A stretch of DNA of 64,000 bases. Origin: Oscillospiraceae bacterium NTUH-002-81. Its GTDB lineage: Bacteria > Bacillota > Clostridia > Lachnospirales > Lachnospiraceae. The position numbers and the translations under genes are program-made. The notes under the pieces are model-generated. The model saw nothing but the letters and a program-made list of their open reading frames with translations, searched no databases and was not told the origin of the DNA. Positions 34,160-43,464 of the stretch are shown here, piece by piece (the stretch's first letter is position 1; every line of letters begins with the position of its first letter). The stretch spans positions 2,084,501 to 2,148,500 of the forward strand of contig CP136052.1 in NCBI GenBank assembly GCA_032620915.1. The letters run 5' to 3'.

Positions 34160-34291
34160 ACAAGCTCCTTTCTGCCCTCTGTCGTGCAAGAGTGGCATTT
34201 TTCGGGTGTTTTTCCTGGCTCTTGACTTGGGGAAAATGAGGGTTTTCAAATAGAAACCGCCCGGACGGGGAGTGTATCGTCAGGGCGGCTG

Positions 34292-34483
34292 TTATCGCAA
34301 GATTTCTGTTTTTTCCGGCTCTTGACCGTCAGACGCGGATAAACGCGAACTGTCGGCAAGCACCAGTTTGAGCAGCTTATCGCGGAATGTTTCTGTGCTG
34401 CTGTGATTGAAAAATAACTCCGCAACAATGGTCTGCCCGTTCCTTTGGGTCGTGATGATACTGTCGGGGGTCTGTTCTGCCAT
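34292..34483 (-). CDS. Transposon-encoded TnpW-like protein
   Basis: A 63-residue protein, MAEQTPDSIITTQRNGQTIV, AELFFNHSSTETFRDKLLKL VLADSS..., matching the small TnpW proteins next to the large serine recombinase of Tn4451-like and related elements. Start follows AAAGGAG. It lies 80 nt downstream of the recombinase gene, separated by a terminator hairpin. TnpW is not needed for transposition in the model element; role unknown. Confidence 0.78.
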   Translation of the reverse strand: MAEQTPDSIITTQRNGQTIVAELFFNHSSTETFRDKLLKLVLADSSRLSASDGQEPEKTEILR

Positions 34484-34507
34484 AGGCGGCTCCTTTCTTT
34501 GGGCGCA

Positions 34508-34543
34508 AAAGAGGGATTTCCCGTAGTTCGGAAAATCCCTCTT
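34508..34543 (-). terminator. Terminator after the serine recombinase gene
   Basis: AAGAGGGATTTTCC pairs with GGGAAATCCCTCTT on the minus strand, 20 nt after the recombinase stop, followed by TTTTG. Confidence 0.75.
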
Positions 34544-34562
34544 GGTTGACGGTTATTCTGTT

Positions 34563-36413
34563 TTACTGTGTGGGCTGTGCGGCGGCTGCCTGCGCCTTTC
34601 TCCTTGCCCGGTATTCCCGCGCTTTCATGCGGTCATACTCCCGTTGCTTTTCAAGATTTCTCGCCCGGTATTCCCTTGAATACTGCCGGTGGTAGGCGCG
34701 GCTCTTTTCCTTTTTGGCTTCTTCGATTTCCTCCCGCATTTGCCGGATTTCCTGCTCGGTCGGTTCTGCAAGCTGTGTCACTTCATTCTCAAACTTGCCG
34801 ATGTAATTGAAATATATGCTGATGTGCTGGATTGCGTATCTCGCCCTTTTCTGGTCGCGCTCATGCACTTCAATCCGGCTGATAAACTCGTTGAGAATGG
34901 CGGGGGTAAGGTCGGTAAAGGCGGCATGGCGTTCCGTCAGCTTCAAAAACTTCTGCGCCCGTCCTCCCGCGTTCTCATAAGCGGATAGCTGCTCTTGGAG
35001 CGTGGCAAGCTCCGCTTTCAGCGCGTAGTATTCTTCCGAATACTTCTGCGACATCTGCTCATAGCGGTCTTGTGAGATCGTGCCGAGGGCGTTGTCCTCG
35101 TAGAGCTTATTCAGCACCTTGTCAATCTGTTCAAGGCGCGTCGTGATTTGCGGAATACGCTTCTGTTGCTTTTTAGTCTGGTCGGTCTGTTGCATGGCAA
35201 GGTTCTTTTTCACTAAGGCTTCAAACTCCGCCCGGTTGCTGATAGAATAGTCCTCGATTTTCTTCAGCACTTCCGCGATGGTCTGCATGAGCAAGTCCGC
35301 GTCCATGATGTGCGGGGAATTGCATTTGGGGTTTTTGGCTTTTCCCTTGTGGTACTCGCTGCAAAAAGCAACGTGCCGCTTGCCGCCGTTCCGGTAATCA
35401 ATACGAATGTGCATTTTTGCGCCGCAGTCCTTACAGAAAAGTAAGCCGGACAGAGGGTGGATTTCCCCGTCCCCGTTGGGGCGTCTGACGGGTGCGTTTT
35501 CCAAAATCCGCTGTACGGTTTCAAAATCGCTGCGGCTGATAATCGGCTCATGCACATTTTCTGTGATGTGCCATTGGCTCCGGTCTACATAGTGGTTATG
35601 TTTATCCCGGAAATGCTTTGTAGTCTTGAAGTTGACTACATCGCCGCAATACTCCTGCCGTGTGAGGATATTGGTCAAGGTGGCTTTGTTCCACTTGCAG
35701 CGGTTATCCTCGTTGAGTGTCTTATTTTTACAGGTTCCCCGCCCGCGGTCTTTCATGTAGAAAGTGGGGGTAGGGATTTGCTCCTGTGTCAGATATACGG
35801 CGATTTGGTTGCGGTTCTTCCCACCGATAAACAGGCGGAAAATAAGGCGTACAACCTCGGCGGCTTCTTCGTCGATTATCCAAAAATCCTTGTTGTCCGG
35901 GTCTTTGACATAGCCGTAAGGGGCTTCGGTGACAATCGGCTTTCCACTCATGCCTTTGGTCTTAATGCCCGTTTTCACTTTCTTGCTGATGTCCTTTGCG
36001 TACCACTCCGACATGATATTGATAAAGGGCGCAAACTCCAATGTGTCGGGCTTCTCGCTGTCTATCCCGTTGTTGACCGCGATAAAGCGCACATTGTTCC
36101 GTCTGAATATCTCCATCGCGTTGCCGACTTGGAGATAGTCACGCCCCCAGCGGGTAAGGTCTTTCATAATGCAGACACCGATTTTCCCGTTTTCCACATC
36201 GTCCATCATGCGGGAGTAGGCGGAACGGTCAAAAAACCTGCCGCTTTCGTCATCGTCGATGTAGTGCCGGATATTGGTTAGGTGCTGCCCTCTGGCATAG
36301 TTCTCCAAAAATATTTTTTGGTTCTGTATGCTGTTGCTCTCGCCGCCGTCCCTGTCCTCGTCGCCCACGGAAAGGCGGGAGTAAAGGGCTGTAATTTTGC
36401 TATAATCAATCAT
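34563..36413 (-). CDS. Large serine recombinase (TnpX/Tn4451-like)
   Basis: A 616-residue site-specific recombinase. Catalytic domain: ALYSRLSVGDEDR holds the nucleophilic serine, followed by QKIFLENYAR, DDDESGRFFDRSAY and KDLTRWGRDYLQVG. A recombinase domain (EAPYGYVKDPDNKDFWIIDE) and zinc ribbon (LLFCKDCGAKMHIRI) come next. A long coiled coil and an Arg-rich tail follow (AYHRQYSREYRARNLEKQRE). It excises and inserts elements at short sites with a GA core. Start MIDYSKI (36413) has AGGAGG 8 nt upstream. It sits at the end of the nested element, next to the broken virD4. Confidence 0.93.
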   Translation of the reverse strand: MIDYSKITALYSRLSVGDEDRDGGESNSIQNQKIFLENYARGQHLTNIRHYIDDDESGRFFDRSAYSRMMDDVENGKIGVCIMKDLTRWGRDYLQVGNAMEIFRRNNVRFIAVNNGIDSEKPDTLEFAPFINIMSEWYAKDISKKVKTGIKTKGMSGKPIVTEAPYGYVKDPDNKDFWIIDEEAAEVVRLIFRLFIGGKNRNQIAVYLTQEQIPTPTFYMKDRGRGTCKNKTLNEDNRCKWNKATLTNILTRQEYCGDVVNFKTTKHFRDKHNHYVDRSQWHITENVHEPIISRSDFETVQRILENAPVRRPNGDGEIHPLSGLLFCKDCGAKMHIRIDYRNGGKRHVAFCSEYHKGKAKNPKCNSPHIMDADLLMQTIAEVLKKIEDYSISNRAEFEALVKKNLAMQQTDQTKKQQKRIPQITTRLEQIDKVLNKLYEDNALGTISQDRYEQMSQKYSEEYYALKAELATLQEQLSAYENAGGRAQKFLKLTERHAAFTDLTPAILNEFISRIEVHERDQKRARYAIQHISIYFNYIGKFENEVTQLAEPTEQEIRQMREEIEEAKKEKSRAYHRQYSREYRARNLEKQREYDRMKAREYRARRKAQAAAAQPTQ

Positions 36414-36460
36414 GTGCATAACCTCCTGTGCGTCCATGTATGTGTCATTTACACTTAAAA

Positions 36461-36766
36461 TTATGCACTCCAGCGGGCAGAGCCGTATTCAATACCCTTG
36501 CGGTATTTCTTCACATTCTTGCCCTTGACATACACCGTCAGCCGGACGAGGACTGCGCCGAGGATGCCGACGCAGATATCCAGCGCGTGAAAGCTGGGTG
36601 CGGAGCTGGCGAAGGCCGTCTGAAAGCCCTGCCCGATATGCAGCAGCTTTTCCGAGGCGTCAAGCCCCGGCGCCAGCCGCACCGCCTGGCAGAGCTTATC
36701 GAAGAGATACACAAAGAACAGATACGGCAGGTTTGGCAGAAGATATTTTTTGAGTTTGTCCTTCAT
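36461..36766 (-). pseudogene. VirD4/TraG coupling protein, N-terminal fragment
   Basis: 101 residues, MKDKLKKYLLPNLPYLFFVY, LFDKLCQAVRLAPGLDASEK, two membrane helices, and KNVKKYRKGIEYGSARW. This is the start of the conjugative coupling ATPase of Tn1549-like elements (normally about 600 residues). The homology breaks at GSARW, near 36465, exactly where the serine-recombinase element begins; the ATPase part is nowhere in the window. Its start overlaps the pcfB stop. Confidence 0.82.
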
Positions 36767-37262
36767 CGCTCCACGCTCCGTTCTCTGGTCTTGACCTTTT
36801 CGCCGCGCTCCTGCTCCTTGTGCTGCGTTTTGGACTGCTCCTGCGCCTTTCCAGCTTGCGCCGGATGGAAGGGGCTTTCTCGCGGCTCAGGTTTTTAGCG
36901 GAAAACTCCCGGAAGGCCGCTGTAATCACATCGGCGTCCCGGCCCTTGAAGAACACCAGGTAACGGGTATGCTCGCCGGAAGTGTCCTTCTTCAACGCAA
37001 AATCCAGGCCGTACTTCTTCGCCGTGGAAGAAAAGGCCCGGATATTCTGATCCGTGATCTCGATGTTGGAAACGCCGGTGTTGTGCTTCATAAGCTACCG
37101 GAGCGTCTGCTTGCCGTGCCGGAGTGGGGGATTTTTCTTGTGATTCTCCATATCTGCCAGCACCTTCTTCATGGCTTGCTGCAAGAGCTGGGCGGTCATT
37201 TTGCTGGCCTCCACACAAAGCCCAAGAGTTTTCTGCGTGATTTCTTCCTGCAAGGCGTTCAC
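36764..37262 (-). pseudogene. pcfB: PcfB-like (DUF3801) conjugation protein, nonsense codon and frameshift
   Basis: From GTG 37262: VNALQEEITQKTLGLCVEAS, KMTAQLLQQAMKKVLADMEN, then an in-frame TAG at 37095-37097, after which the conserved part continues (LMKHNTGVSNIEITDQNIRA, LDFALKKDTSGEHTRYLVFF, KGRDADVITAAFREFSAKNL). A three-A run (36848-36850) one base short then shifts the frame; corrected it ends EKVKTRERSVER at a TGA overlapping the virD4 start. PcfB works with the coupling protein in recruiting DNA for transfer. The TAG is a true base difference and not a homopolymer change. Confidence 0.75.
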
Positions 37263-38121
37263 CTACGATCTCCGCTGCCGTACAGGTCATGGCTGACAAG
37301 GGATGTGTAATAGCTGTCCATCGTGACCGGGGCGTTATACAGCGCCACCAACAGATATTTCTTGATGTTGCGGACATAGGTGGTGTTCTCCCGCATCCGG
37401 TCAAGGACATACTCGATGTGCGAGGCGTTCAGCTTCAGGAACCGTGACCGGACGACCTCCGCAGGGTAGTCGTCCCCGGCGACACGGATCATCTCCCGGT
37501 TGGAACAGACGGTATCCACCATGAGCTCCACCAGCTCGTCCAGCCGGTCTTTATCCAACTGGACGTTCTGCGAAAGAACGTCATATTCGATGTTCTCCAA
37601 GATCAATGCCCGATAACTTTCCCGCTTTCTCATCCCGTCCTGTCCGGTCCGCTCCCTGGGGGTTGGGGGACTTGATTGGATGGGACTTGATCCTTCCGTA
37701 ATTGATAAATCTGTCTTTGATAGATAGTTACTTGATTCTTCTTTATTTAATTGGGTGGGGTTTTCCAGACACGGGAAATCCATATCCGGTTCATCCTCAT
37801 GCGGCATATTCGTATCAGGCTCTGGCGCGTGGGGCGTTTCATAAATGACATATTCCACATCCATGATTTTTCCCTTGCTGTCACGAAGCCGGTTGCGGAC
37901 GATATATCCGGCTCGTTCCAGTTCTTTCAGGGCTGTACCGATACTGTCCGTACCTTCTTTGCAGATGGAGGCAAGACCCCTTGTGGTATAGTTCCATTCC
38001 TTTGGCAAAGAAAGCATCATGGACAGCAGTCCCTTCGCTTTCAGTGACAGACACCTGTTCCGCAGGTGATGATTGGACATGGCCGTGTAATCACGGTTTT
38101 TCTCAATACGGAAACTGCCAT
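37259..38121 (-). CDS. Mobile-element replication initiator (DUF6017), frameshifted near the start
   Basis: A protein of about 287 residues. The N-terminal winged-helix domain FRIEKNRDYTAMSNHHLRNR, LSLKAKGLLSMMLSLPKEWN, GLASICKEGTDSIGTALKEL is shared by RepA-like initiators of CTn elements. A Pro/Ser-rich linker is followed by a DUF6017-type C-terminal domain (EYVLDRMRENTTYVRNIKKY LLVALYNAP). The expected start ATGGCAGTT (38121, AAAGGAG upstream) is out of frame by one T (three-base run at 38112-38114, should be four, giving MAVFRIEK). The stop overlaps the pcfB start. In conjugative elements it supports replication after excision. Confidence 0.8.
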
Positions 38122-38315
38122 ATCCGGTGTCTCCTTTCTGTGAAAATGAAAAGTGTTGATCTCGATGAAAAAAGTCTCCGTTTTGCCTCTCGGATGTGAT
38201 CCATAGGAAAACACCCATGCCCGCCTGCTTGCGGCGGTCAGAGAGGAAAAAACAGAGGCTTTCGCACCCTAATTGATACAGTTTTGAAACGGGGGCAGGT
38301 GCGGGTATGAAAAAA

Positions 38316-38384
38316 CGCCATAGAACGACTGCCTATGGCGTGAGAGCAGGAAAAGGGCGCTGATATTTGCATATCAACGCCCTT
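38316..38384 (-). terminator. Two hairpins in the right end of the mobile region
   Basis: ACGCCATAG/CTATGGCGT (38316-38341) and AAAGGGCG.TGATAT/ATATCA.CGCCCTTT (38354-38384) lie between repA and the element end. A third, AAAACATTGA/TCAATGTTTT, overlaps the terminal repeat near 38436-38470. No gene is visible in 38122-38517. Confidence 0.55.
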
Positions 38385-38517
38385 TGAGCCTGTCAGTATT
38401 TGATTGTTTCGACTTCGCACCGTGTTTGCACCATGAAAAACATTGATTTTACTGATTTTTCAATGTTTTCTTATCTGGCGCTACCCTCCGGTTGCTCCCT
38501 TTGTTTTTATGTTATAG

Positions 38518-39261
38518 TTATACGATCCGCACATTTTTGCTCCCGGCAAAGCCTTCCGGAACTTCTGTCTCCGTCAGAATCATCGCCCCGTCAAAGGGCG
38601 CGAAGGTCACGGAGCTGACGGTGCCAAATTTCTGGCTGTCCGCCAGCACGTAACAATTCTCTGTCTGCCGCATGGCCGCCTGCTTCACCAGAGCCTCGCT
38701 TGGATCCGGTGTGGTAAAACCATGGCGTTTGCTGACACCGTTGGTACCAAAAAAACCCTTCGTAAAGTGATAGCCCTGAATGGCAAGAATAGCCTGGCTG
38801 CCCACCACAGCTTCCGTAGTACCTTTCAGCTCGCCGCCGATGAGAATGACCCGGTTACCGGCCGCCGCCAGCTTCCGGGCGTGGGATACTGCGTTGGTCA
38901 CAAAGGTGGCGCTGTGCACCGGCAGATAATCCAGAATGTAACCGGTGGTAGTGCCCGCATCCAGATAAATAAAATCGTCTGCCTGAATGAGACCTGCCGC
39001 AAACTGGGCTATCCGCCGTTTTTCCTCCTGCTGCACTTCCAGCTTCTGGGCAACCGATGGTTCCGTGCCCGTAAACGTACCCTCTGCGGATACGGCGCCG
39101 CCGAATACCTTCGTCAGCCGCCCAGCCTTGTCCAGGGCCGTCAGATCTCTGCGGATGGTGGATTCTGACACCCTCAGCACCTCTTTGATCTCAGGAACCG
39201 TCACACTCCGTTTTTTATCCAGAAGTTCCAAAATCATTTCATATCTTTTTTCCGTCAGCAT
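38518..39261 (-). CDS. fruR: DeoR-family regulator of fructose metabolism
   Basis: A 247-residue regulator. The DeoR winged helix is at the N-terminus (KRYEMILELLDKKRSVTVPE, VLRVSESTIRRDLTALDKAG, KVFGGAV), followed by a sugar-phosphate-binding DeoRC domain (IYLDAGTTTGYILDYLP, ILIGGELKGTTEAVVGSQA, FTKGFFGTNGVSKRHGFTTP DPSEA). In this operon it probably represses fru genes and responds to fructose 1-phosphate. It is last in the operon, 216 nt after ptsI, and ends 45 nt from the mobile region. Confidence 0.9.
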   Translation of the reverse strand: MLTEKRYEMILELLDKKRSVTVPEIKEVLRVSESTIRRDLTALDKAGRLTKVFGGAVSAEGTFTGTEPSVAQKLEVQQEEKRRIAQFAAGLIQADDFIYLDAGTTTGYILDYLPVHSATFVTNAVSHARKLAAAGNRVILIGGELKGTTEAVVGSQAILAIQGYHFTKGFFGTNGVSKRHGFTTPDPSEALVKQAAMRQTENCYVLADSQKFGTVSSVTFAPFDGAMILTETEVPEGFAGSKNVRIV

Positions 39262-39476
39262 GACATCTTCCCCTTTTTCTGTCCATTTTCCCTGCTGTCA
39301 GCTTTCCTTCCTGTATACTTCTGACAGAAGAACGGACATGCCCGCAGCTGCTTTCTGCCGCTGTATTTTCTTTCATTGTAACACTGTACATGCAAATTTT
39401 CAAATCAGATTCGAAAAAACCAGCCAAAGCGCCGTTGATTTTGCAAATGATGCAGATGGACGGTCTTTTGCTTTTG

Positions 39477-41108
39477 TCAGTCTTCCTGCACGCTTGATTC
39501 CACGATGATCTTCCGAATGGGCAGGATCTGTCCCGGGGACACGGACAGCTCGTCCACGCCCATGGACAAGAATTCCCTGGTCAGACTCGTATCCGCGCCC
39601 AGTTCTCCGCAAATGCCGGCCCAGATACCCTCGGCGTGGGCGTTTTCCACCACCATGTGGATCATGGCCAGCACTGCCGGGTGATGGGAATCAAAAAAGG
39701 CGTCCAGCTCAGTGTTCTGTCGGTCCACGGCCAGCGTATACTGTGTCAGATCATTGGTGCCGATGCTGAAAAAGTCAACCTGCTTCGCCAGCTCCCGGCT
39801 CACCATGACAGCTGCCGGTGTCTCGATCATAATACCCTGCTTCGGATCGCCAAATGTTACATTCTGCGCCGTCAGCTCAGCCTTCACTTCTTCCACAATT
39901 TTGCGGATGGCTTCCACCTCCCACACACTGGTGATCATGGGATACATGATGGCTAAGTTCCCGTAGGCGCTGGCACGGAACAATGCCCTCAGCTGGGTCT
40001 TGAAGATCTCGGGTCTTGTCAGACAGATACGGATGGCCCGGCAGCCCATAGCAGGGTTTTCCTCTTTCTTGAGATGAAAATAATCACACTGCTTATCCGC
40101 ACCGATGTCCAGTGTGCGGATGATCACCGGCTTGCCGGCCATGGTTTCCACTACCTTCTTATATACCTGAAACTGCTCTTCCTCCGTGGGAAAATCTTCT
40201 TTTTCCAGATAGAGGAACTCACTGCGGAACAGGCCGATGCCGGCAGCATCATTCTGCAGAACAGAGGCCAGATCCTTACTGTTGCCGATATTGGCATAGA
40301 GACGGATCTTCTTGCCGTCCAGGGTCACTGTCTCCCGGCCTTTTAACTGCTGTAAGAGCGCTTTTTTCTCCTGCTCCTCCTGCTGTCTTTTATCCATAGC
40401 AGCCAGCGTTTCTTCGTCCGGTTCCACAAAAAGCACACCGCCGGTGCCGTCCACCACTGCCAGCTTTCCGTCTATCGTTTCATCCAGGGGCAGTTCGGTG
40501 CCGATCAGCGCCGGAATGCTCATGGTGCGGGCCAGAATGGCCGTGTGGGAATTGACAGAGCCATGGACCGTCACAAAGGCCAGCACCTTGTCTTTCTCCA
40601 GCTGCACCGTCTCGGAGGGTGCCAGATCATCCGCCACGATGATCACCGGCTCTTCCGTATGGATGCCGGTACCTGCGCTGCCGGAAAGGACCCGGACAAG
40701 CCGCTCGGAAATGTCCTTCACATCTGCCGCCCGGCCCCGCATATATTCATCGTCCATGGCTGCAAACATCTGGGCAAAGTTATCCCCTGTCACTGCCACC
40801 GCGTACTCCGCATTGACATGCTGGGTCTCAATGATGTGACGGGCCGCATCCAGATAGTCGTCATCCTCCAGCATCATCTGATGGATCTCGAAAATGGCCG
40901 CATGATCCTCGCCCACTTCTTTCACCGCTTTCTCATAAAGCTCCCCCAGCTGAGCGATGGCCGTCTGCACAGCCCCGTCAAACCGCGCTTTTTCCTGCTC
41001 TGTATGTGCAATATGGGTGCGCTTTACCGTCTGTTCCCCTTTCTGATAAACGCAGATTTTTCCAATGGCGACACCGCCAAATACACTTTTTCCATGATAG
41101 GTCTGCAT
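39477..41108 (-). CDS. ptsI: Phosphoenolpyruvate-protein phosphotransferase (PTS enzyme I)
   Basis: A 543-residue general PTS enzyme that passes phosphate from phosphoenolpyruvate to HPr. N-terminal HPr-binding and phosphohistidine domain: FVTVHGSVNSHTAILARTMS contains the active His. The C-terminal PEP-binding TIM barrel has IRTLDIGADKQCDYFHLKKE, NPAMGCRAIRICLTRPEIFK, TPAAVMVSRELAKQVDFFSI GTNDLTQYTLAVDRQN and WAGICGELGADTSLTREFLS. Length is slightly short of the usual 570. Encoded inside the fructose operon. Confidence 0.95.
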   Translation of the reverse strand: MQTYHGKSVFGGVAIGKICVYQKGEQTVKRTHIAHTEQEKARFDGAVQTAIAQLGELYEKAVKEVGEDHAAIFEIHQMMLEDDDYLDAARHIIETQHVNAEYAVAVTGDNFAQMFAAMDDEYMRGRAADVKDISERLVRVLSGSAGTGIHTEEPVIIVADDLAPSETVQLEKDKVLAFVTVHGSVNSHTAILARTMSIPALIGTELPLDETIDGKLAVVDGTGGVLFVEPDEETLAAMDKRQQEEQEKKALLQQLKGRETVTLDGKKIRLYANIGNSKDLASVLQNDAAGIGLFRSEFLYLEKEDFPTEEEQFQVYKKVVETMAGKPVIIRTLDIGADKQCDYFHLKKEENPAMGCRAIRICLTRPEIFKTQLRALFRASAYGNLAIMYPMITSVWEVEAIRKIVEEVKAELTAQNVTFGDPKQGIMIETPAAVMVSRELAKQVDFFSIGTNDLTQYTLAVDRQNTELDAFFDSHHPAVLAMIHMVVENAHAEGIWAGICGELGADTSLTREFLSMGVDELSVSPGQILPIRKIIVESSVQED

Positions 41109-41155
41109 GAATGGTTCCCTCCATGTCTCATTTACTCTCGTGATCGTCCGTATTT

Positions 41156-41413
41156 TTACATATTGTCCTTCAGAAACTGGCTGATGGCTGCAAAAGCTGC
41201 ATCCTCATCCTCTCCCTCGATGGTGACTGTCACTTCCTGTCCGCATTTTACGGCCAGGCCCATCACGGTGAAAATCTTCTTGCAGTCGCCGCTCTTGCCG
41301 TCCTTGGTCAGCTTGATGGTGCTGGCAAACTGTTTGGCTGCCTTTACCAGCTCACCTGCCGGACGTGCATGAATGCCTTCCGGATCTGTGATTGTGTACT
41401 TGAATTCTTTCAT
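41156..41413 (-). CDS. ptsH: HPr-like phosphocarrier protein lacking the regulatory serine
   Basis: An 85-residue PTS phosphocarrier. His15 is in DPEGIHARPAGELVKAAKQF. In the position of Ser46, phosphorylated by HPr kinase in Firmicutes, the sequence reads CKKIFTVMGL, with Lys in place of the KSIMGVM serine. This copy can thus carry phosphate for transport but probably cannot act as a CcpA cofactor. It lies between fruA and ptsI, so it may serve fructose uptake while another HPr does regulation. Confidence 0.9.
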   Translation of the reverse strand: MKEFKYTITDPEGIHARPAGELVKAAKQFASTIKLTKDGKSGDCKKIFTVMGLAVKCGQEVTVTIEGEDEDAAFAAISQFLKDNM

Positions 41414-41485
41414 GATGATTTCTCCCTTCTGATTGTGATCAATTGATGATCTATTTTTATCTAACCTGTTATAGTTGCTTATTTC

Positions 41486-43462
41486 TTATGATTCTACGTC
41501 CTTCTTGAGAACCCCCAGCAATACAGTGGAAATGGCTGTGCCCACCACCAACGCCACCAGATAAAACAGCGGATTGCCCATTACCGGGAATACAAAAATA
41601 CCACCGTGGGGAGCCATCAGGGTGCAGTCAAACAGCATGCTCATGGCACCGGCCACACCGGAACCGATGAGGCAGGCCGGAAGCACATGCACCGGATCGG
41701 ATGCAGCAAAGGGAATAGCACCTTCTGTAATAAAGGCCAGACCCATGATGAAGTTGGTGGGGCCTGCATCCCGCTCCTCTTTCGTGAATTTTTTCTTAAA
41801 TAACATGGTTGCCAGAGCGATGGCAACAGGCGGGGTCATACCGCCGATCATCACAGCTGCCATCACATCGTAGTTGCCGGATGCAATGGCCGCCGTCCCG
41901 AACACGTAAGCTGCCTTATTAAACGGACCGCCCATATCAACAGCCATCATAGCTGCCAGTACGAATCCGAGAATAACCTTGTTGGTACCGCCCATACTGC
42001 TTAATCCCTGGTTCAGTGCCATATTGACAGTGCCCATCACAGGCTCCACCACAAAGCTCATGGCCAGACCGATGACCAGCACACCCACCACAGGATAAAT
42101 GAGCACCGGTGCAATTTTTTCCAGGGCTTCCGGCAGACGGCTGCACAGTTTCCTTAAGCCCAAGATCACATAACCTGCCAGGAAACCTGCCGCCAGCGCT
42201 CCCAGGAATCCGGATTTGCCCTGATAGGCAATGATACCGCCCACAAAGCCTACTGCCAGCGCCGGACGGTCACCGATGGCCATGGCGATAAATCCAGCCA
42301 GCACCGGAAGCATAAAGTTGAAGGCCAGGCCACCCACATTTTTACACCAGGCTGCCACCGGCGTGATGGAACCAAAGTTGGCTCGCTGATCCAGCGGCAG
42401 GGCATTCATGTCCACACTGAAACCGTCGATCAGGAATGCAATGGCAATCAGGATACCACCGCCCACCACGAAGGGGAGCATATGGGAAACGCCGTTCATC
42501 AGCTGCACATAGATCTGATGCCCTACGCTGCCGGATTTTCCGTTTTTCTGCACAGAAGCCGTGCTGCTGCCTGCGGCCGCGTGGTATACCGGCACTGTTC
42601 CTGCGGCTGCCTGCTCCAGCAGTTCATCTGCCTTGCTGATACCGTCAGACACCTGACACTCAATGACCCGTTTGCCATCAAACCGATCCATGGGCACCTG
42701 GGCATCTGCCGCCACGATGATGCAGTCCGCTTCCGCAATTTCCTGCTCTGTCAGCACGTTCTTGGCGCCTGCAGATCCTCTTGTCTCTACCTTGATATGC
42801 CAGCCCCTGGATCTTGCTGCCTTCTCCAGGCCTTCGGCTGCCATATAGGTATGGGCAATACCGGTAGGACAGGAGGTGACTGCCAGAAGCCTGGGAGCCT
42901 GGGCATCCGCGCCCTCTGCCATTGCTACACCACTCGCTTCATCAGTCTGCACAGTGTTCCCGTTTTTCTCTGTTCCGGCTGCCAGACGGTCATCGATATC
43001 TGCCTGCTCTTCATCAGCCTGATCAATGATCGAAAGAAATTGTTCTACTGTTTCGGCTTTTCTTAAGGACGCAGAAAACTCCTCATCCATCATGAGCACA
43101 GAAAGCTTGCTCAGCACATCCAAATGTACATTGTCTTTTGTGTTCGGTGCCGCGATAAGGAATAAAAGTGTCACCGGCTCACCGTCCAGGGAATCAAAGT
43201 CCACGCCGTCACGGATGACCATGGCTGCCAGGCCGGGCTTCTTTACCGCATCACATTTCCCGTGCGGGATGGCGATACCTTCACCGATGCCGGTGGTGCT
43301 CTCCTCTTCTCGTGCATACACCTGTCTGCGGTATGCTTCCACATCAGACAGCTTGCCGCCGGCTGCCATCAGCTCCACCGCCAGATCCAGCGCCTCAGAT
43401 TTGCTGGCAGGCGCCGCATCCAGCGATATACTTCTCTTATCCAGTAACTCTGTAATCTTCAT
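41486..43462 (-). CDS. fruA: PTS fructose transporter subunit IIABC
   Basis: A 658-residue membrane permease fusing all three fructose domains. IIA (about 1-145) has the active His in GIGEGIAIPHGKCDAVKKPG. IIB (about 185-285) has the active Cys in LLAVTSCPTGIAHTYMAAEG LEKAA. IIC (about 320-650) has about nine helices (GFVGGIIAYQGKSGFLGALA, MAVDMGGPFNKAAYVFGTAA). It imports fructose as fructose 1-phosphate. Start MKITEL (43462) has GGAGG 8 nt upstream and lies 3 nt after the fruK stop. Confidence 0.95.
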   Translation of the reverse strand: MKITELLDKRSISLDAAPASKSEALDLAVELMAAGGKLSDVEAYRRQVYAREEESTTGIGEGIAIPHGKCDAVKKPGLAAMVIRDGVDFDSLDGEPVTLLFLIAAPNTKDNVHLDVLSKLSVLMMDEEFSASLRKAETVEQFLSIIDQADEEQADIDDRLAAGTEKNGNTVQTDEASGVAMAEGADAQAPRLLAVTSCPTGIAHTYMAAEGLEKAARSRGWHIKVETRGSAGAKNVLTEQEIAEADCIIVAADAQVPMDRFDGKRVIECQVSDGISKADELLEQAAAGTVPVYHAAAGSSTASVQKNGKSGSVGHQIYVQLMNGVSHMLPFVVGGGILIAIAFLIDGFSVDMNALPLDQRANFGSITPVAAWCKNVGGLAFNFMLPVLAGFIAMAIGDRPALAVGFVGGIIAYQGKSGFLGALAAGFLAGYVILGLRKLCSRLPEALEKIAPVLIYPVVGVLVIGLAMSFVVEPVMGTVNMALNQGLSSMGGTNKVILGFVLAAMMAVDMGGPFNKAAYVFGTAAIASGNYDVMAAVMIGGMTPPVAIALATMLFKKKFTKEERDAGPTNFIMGLAFITEGAIPFAASDPVHVLPACLIGSGVAGAMSMLFDCTLMAPHGGIFVFPVMGNPLFYLVALVVGTAISTVLLGVLKKDVES

Positions 43463-43464
43463 GA

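Larger units (their letters stand above)
22600..38473. mobile_element. Composite, decayed integrative element with 12-bp terminal inverted repeats
   Basis: TAAGAAAACATT (22600-22611) and its exact reverse complement (38462-38473) flank a block of about 15.9 kb. The block contains all the mobile-DNA genes of the window, while ordinary chromosomal genes lie directly outside (22548 and 38518). Contents: repA, pcfB and virD4 N-terminus of a CTn/Tn1549-like conjugative element; a nested serine-recombinase element; an IS91-type insertion; a surface protein. The integrase and nearly the whole transfer apparatus are missing, so it cannot move by itself. The boundary call rests on the inverted repeat and gene content. 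Confidence 0.6.
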
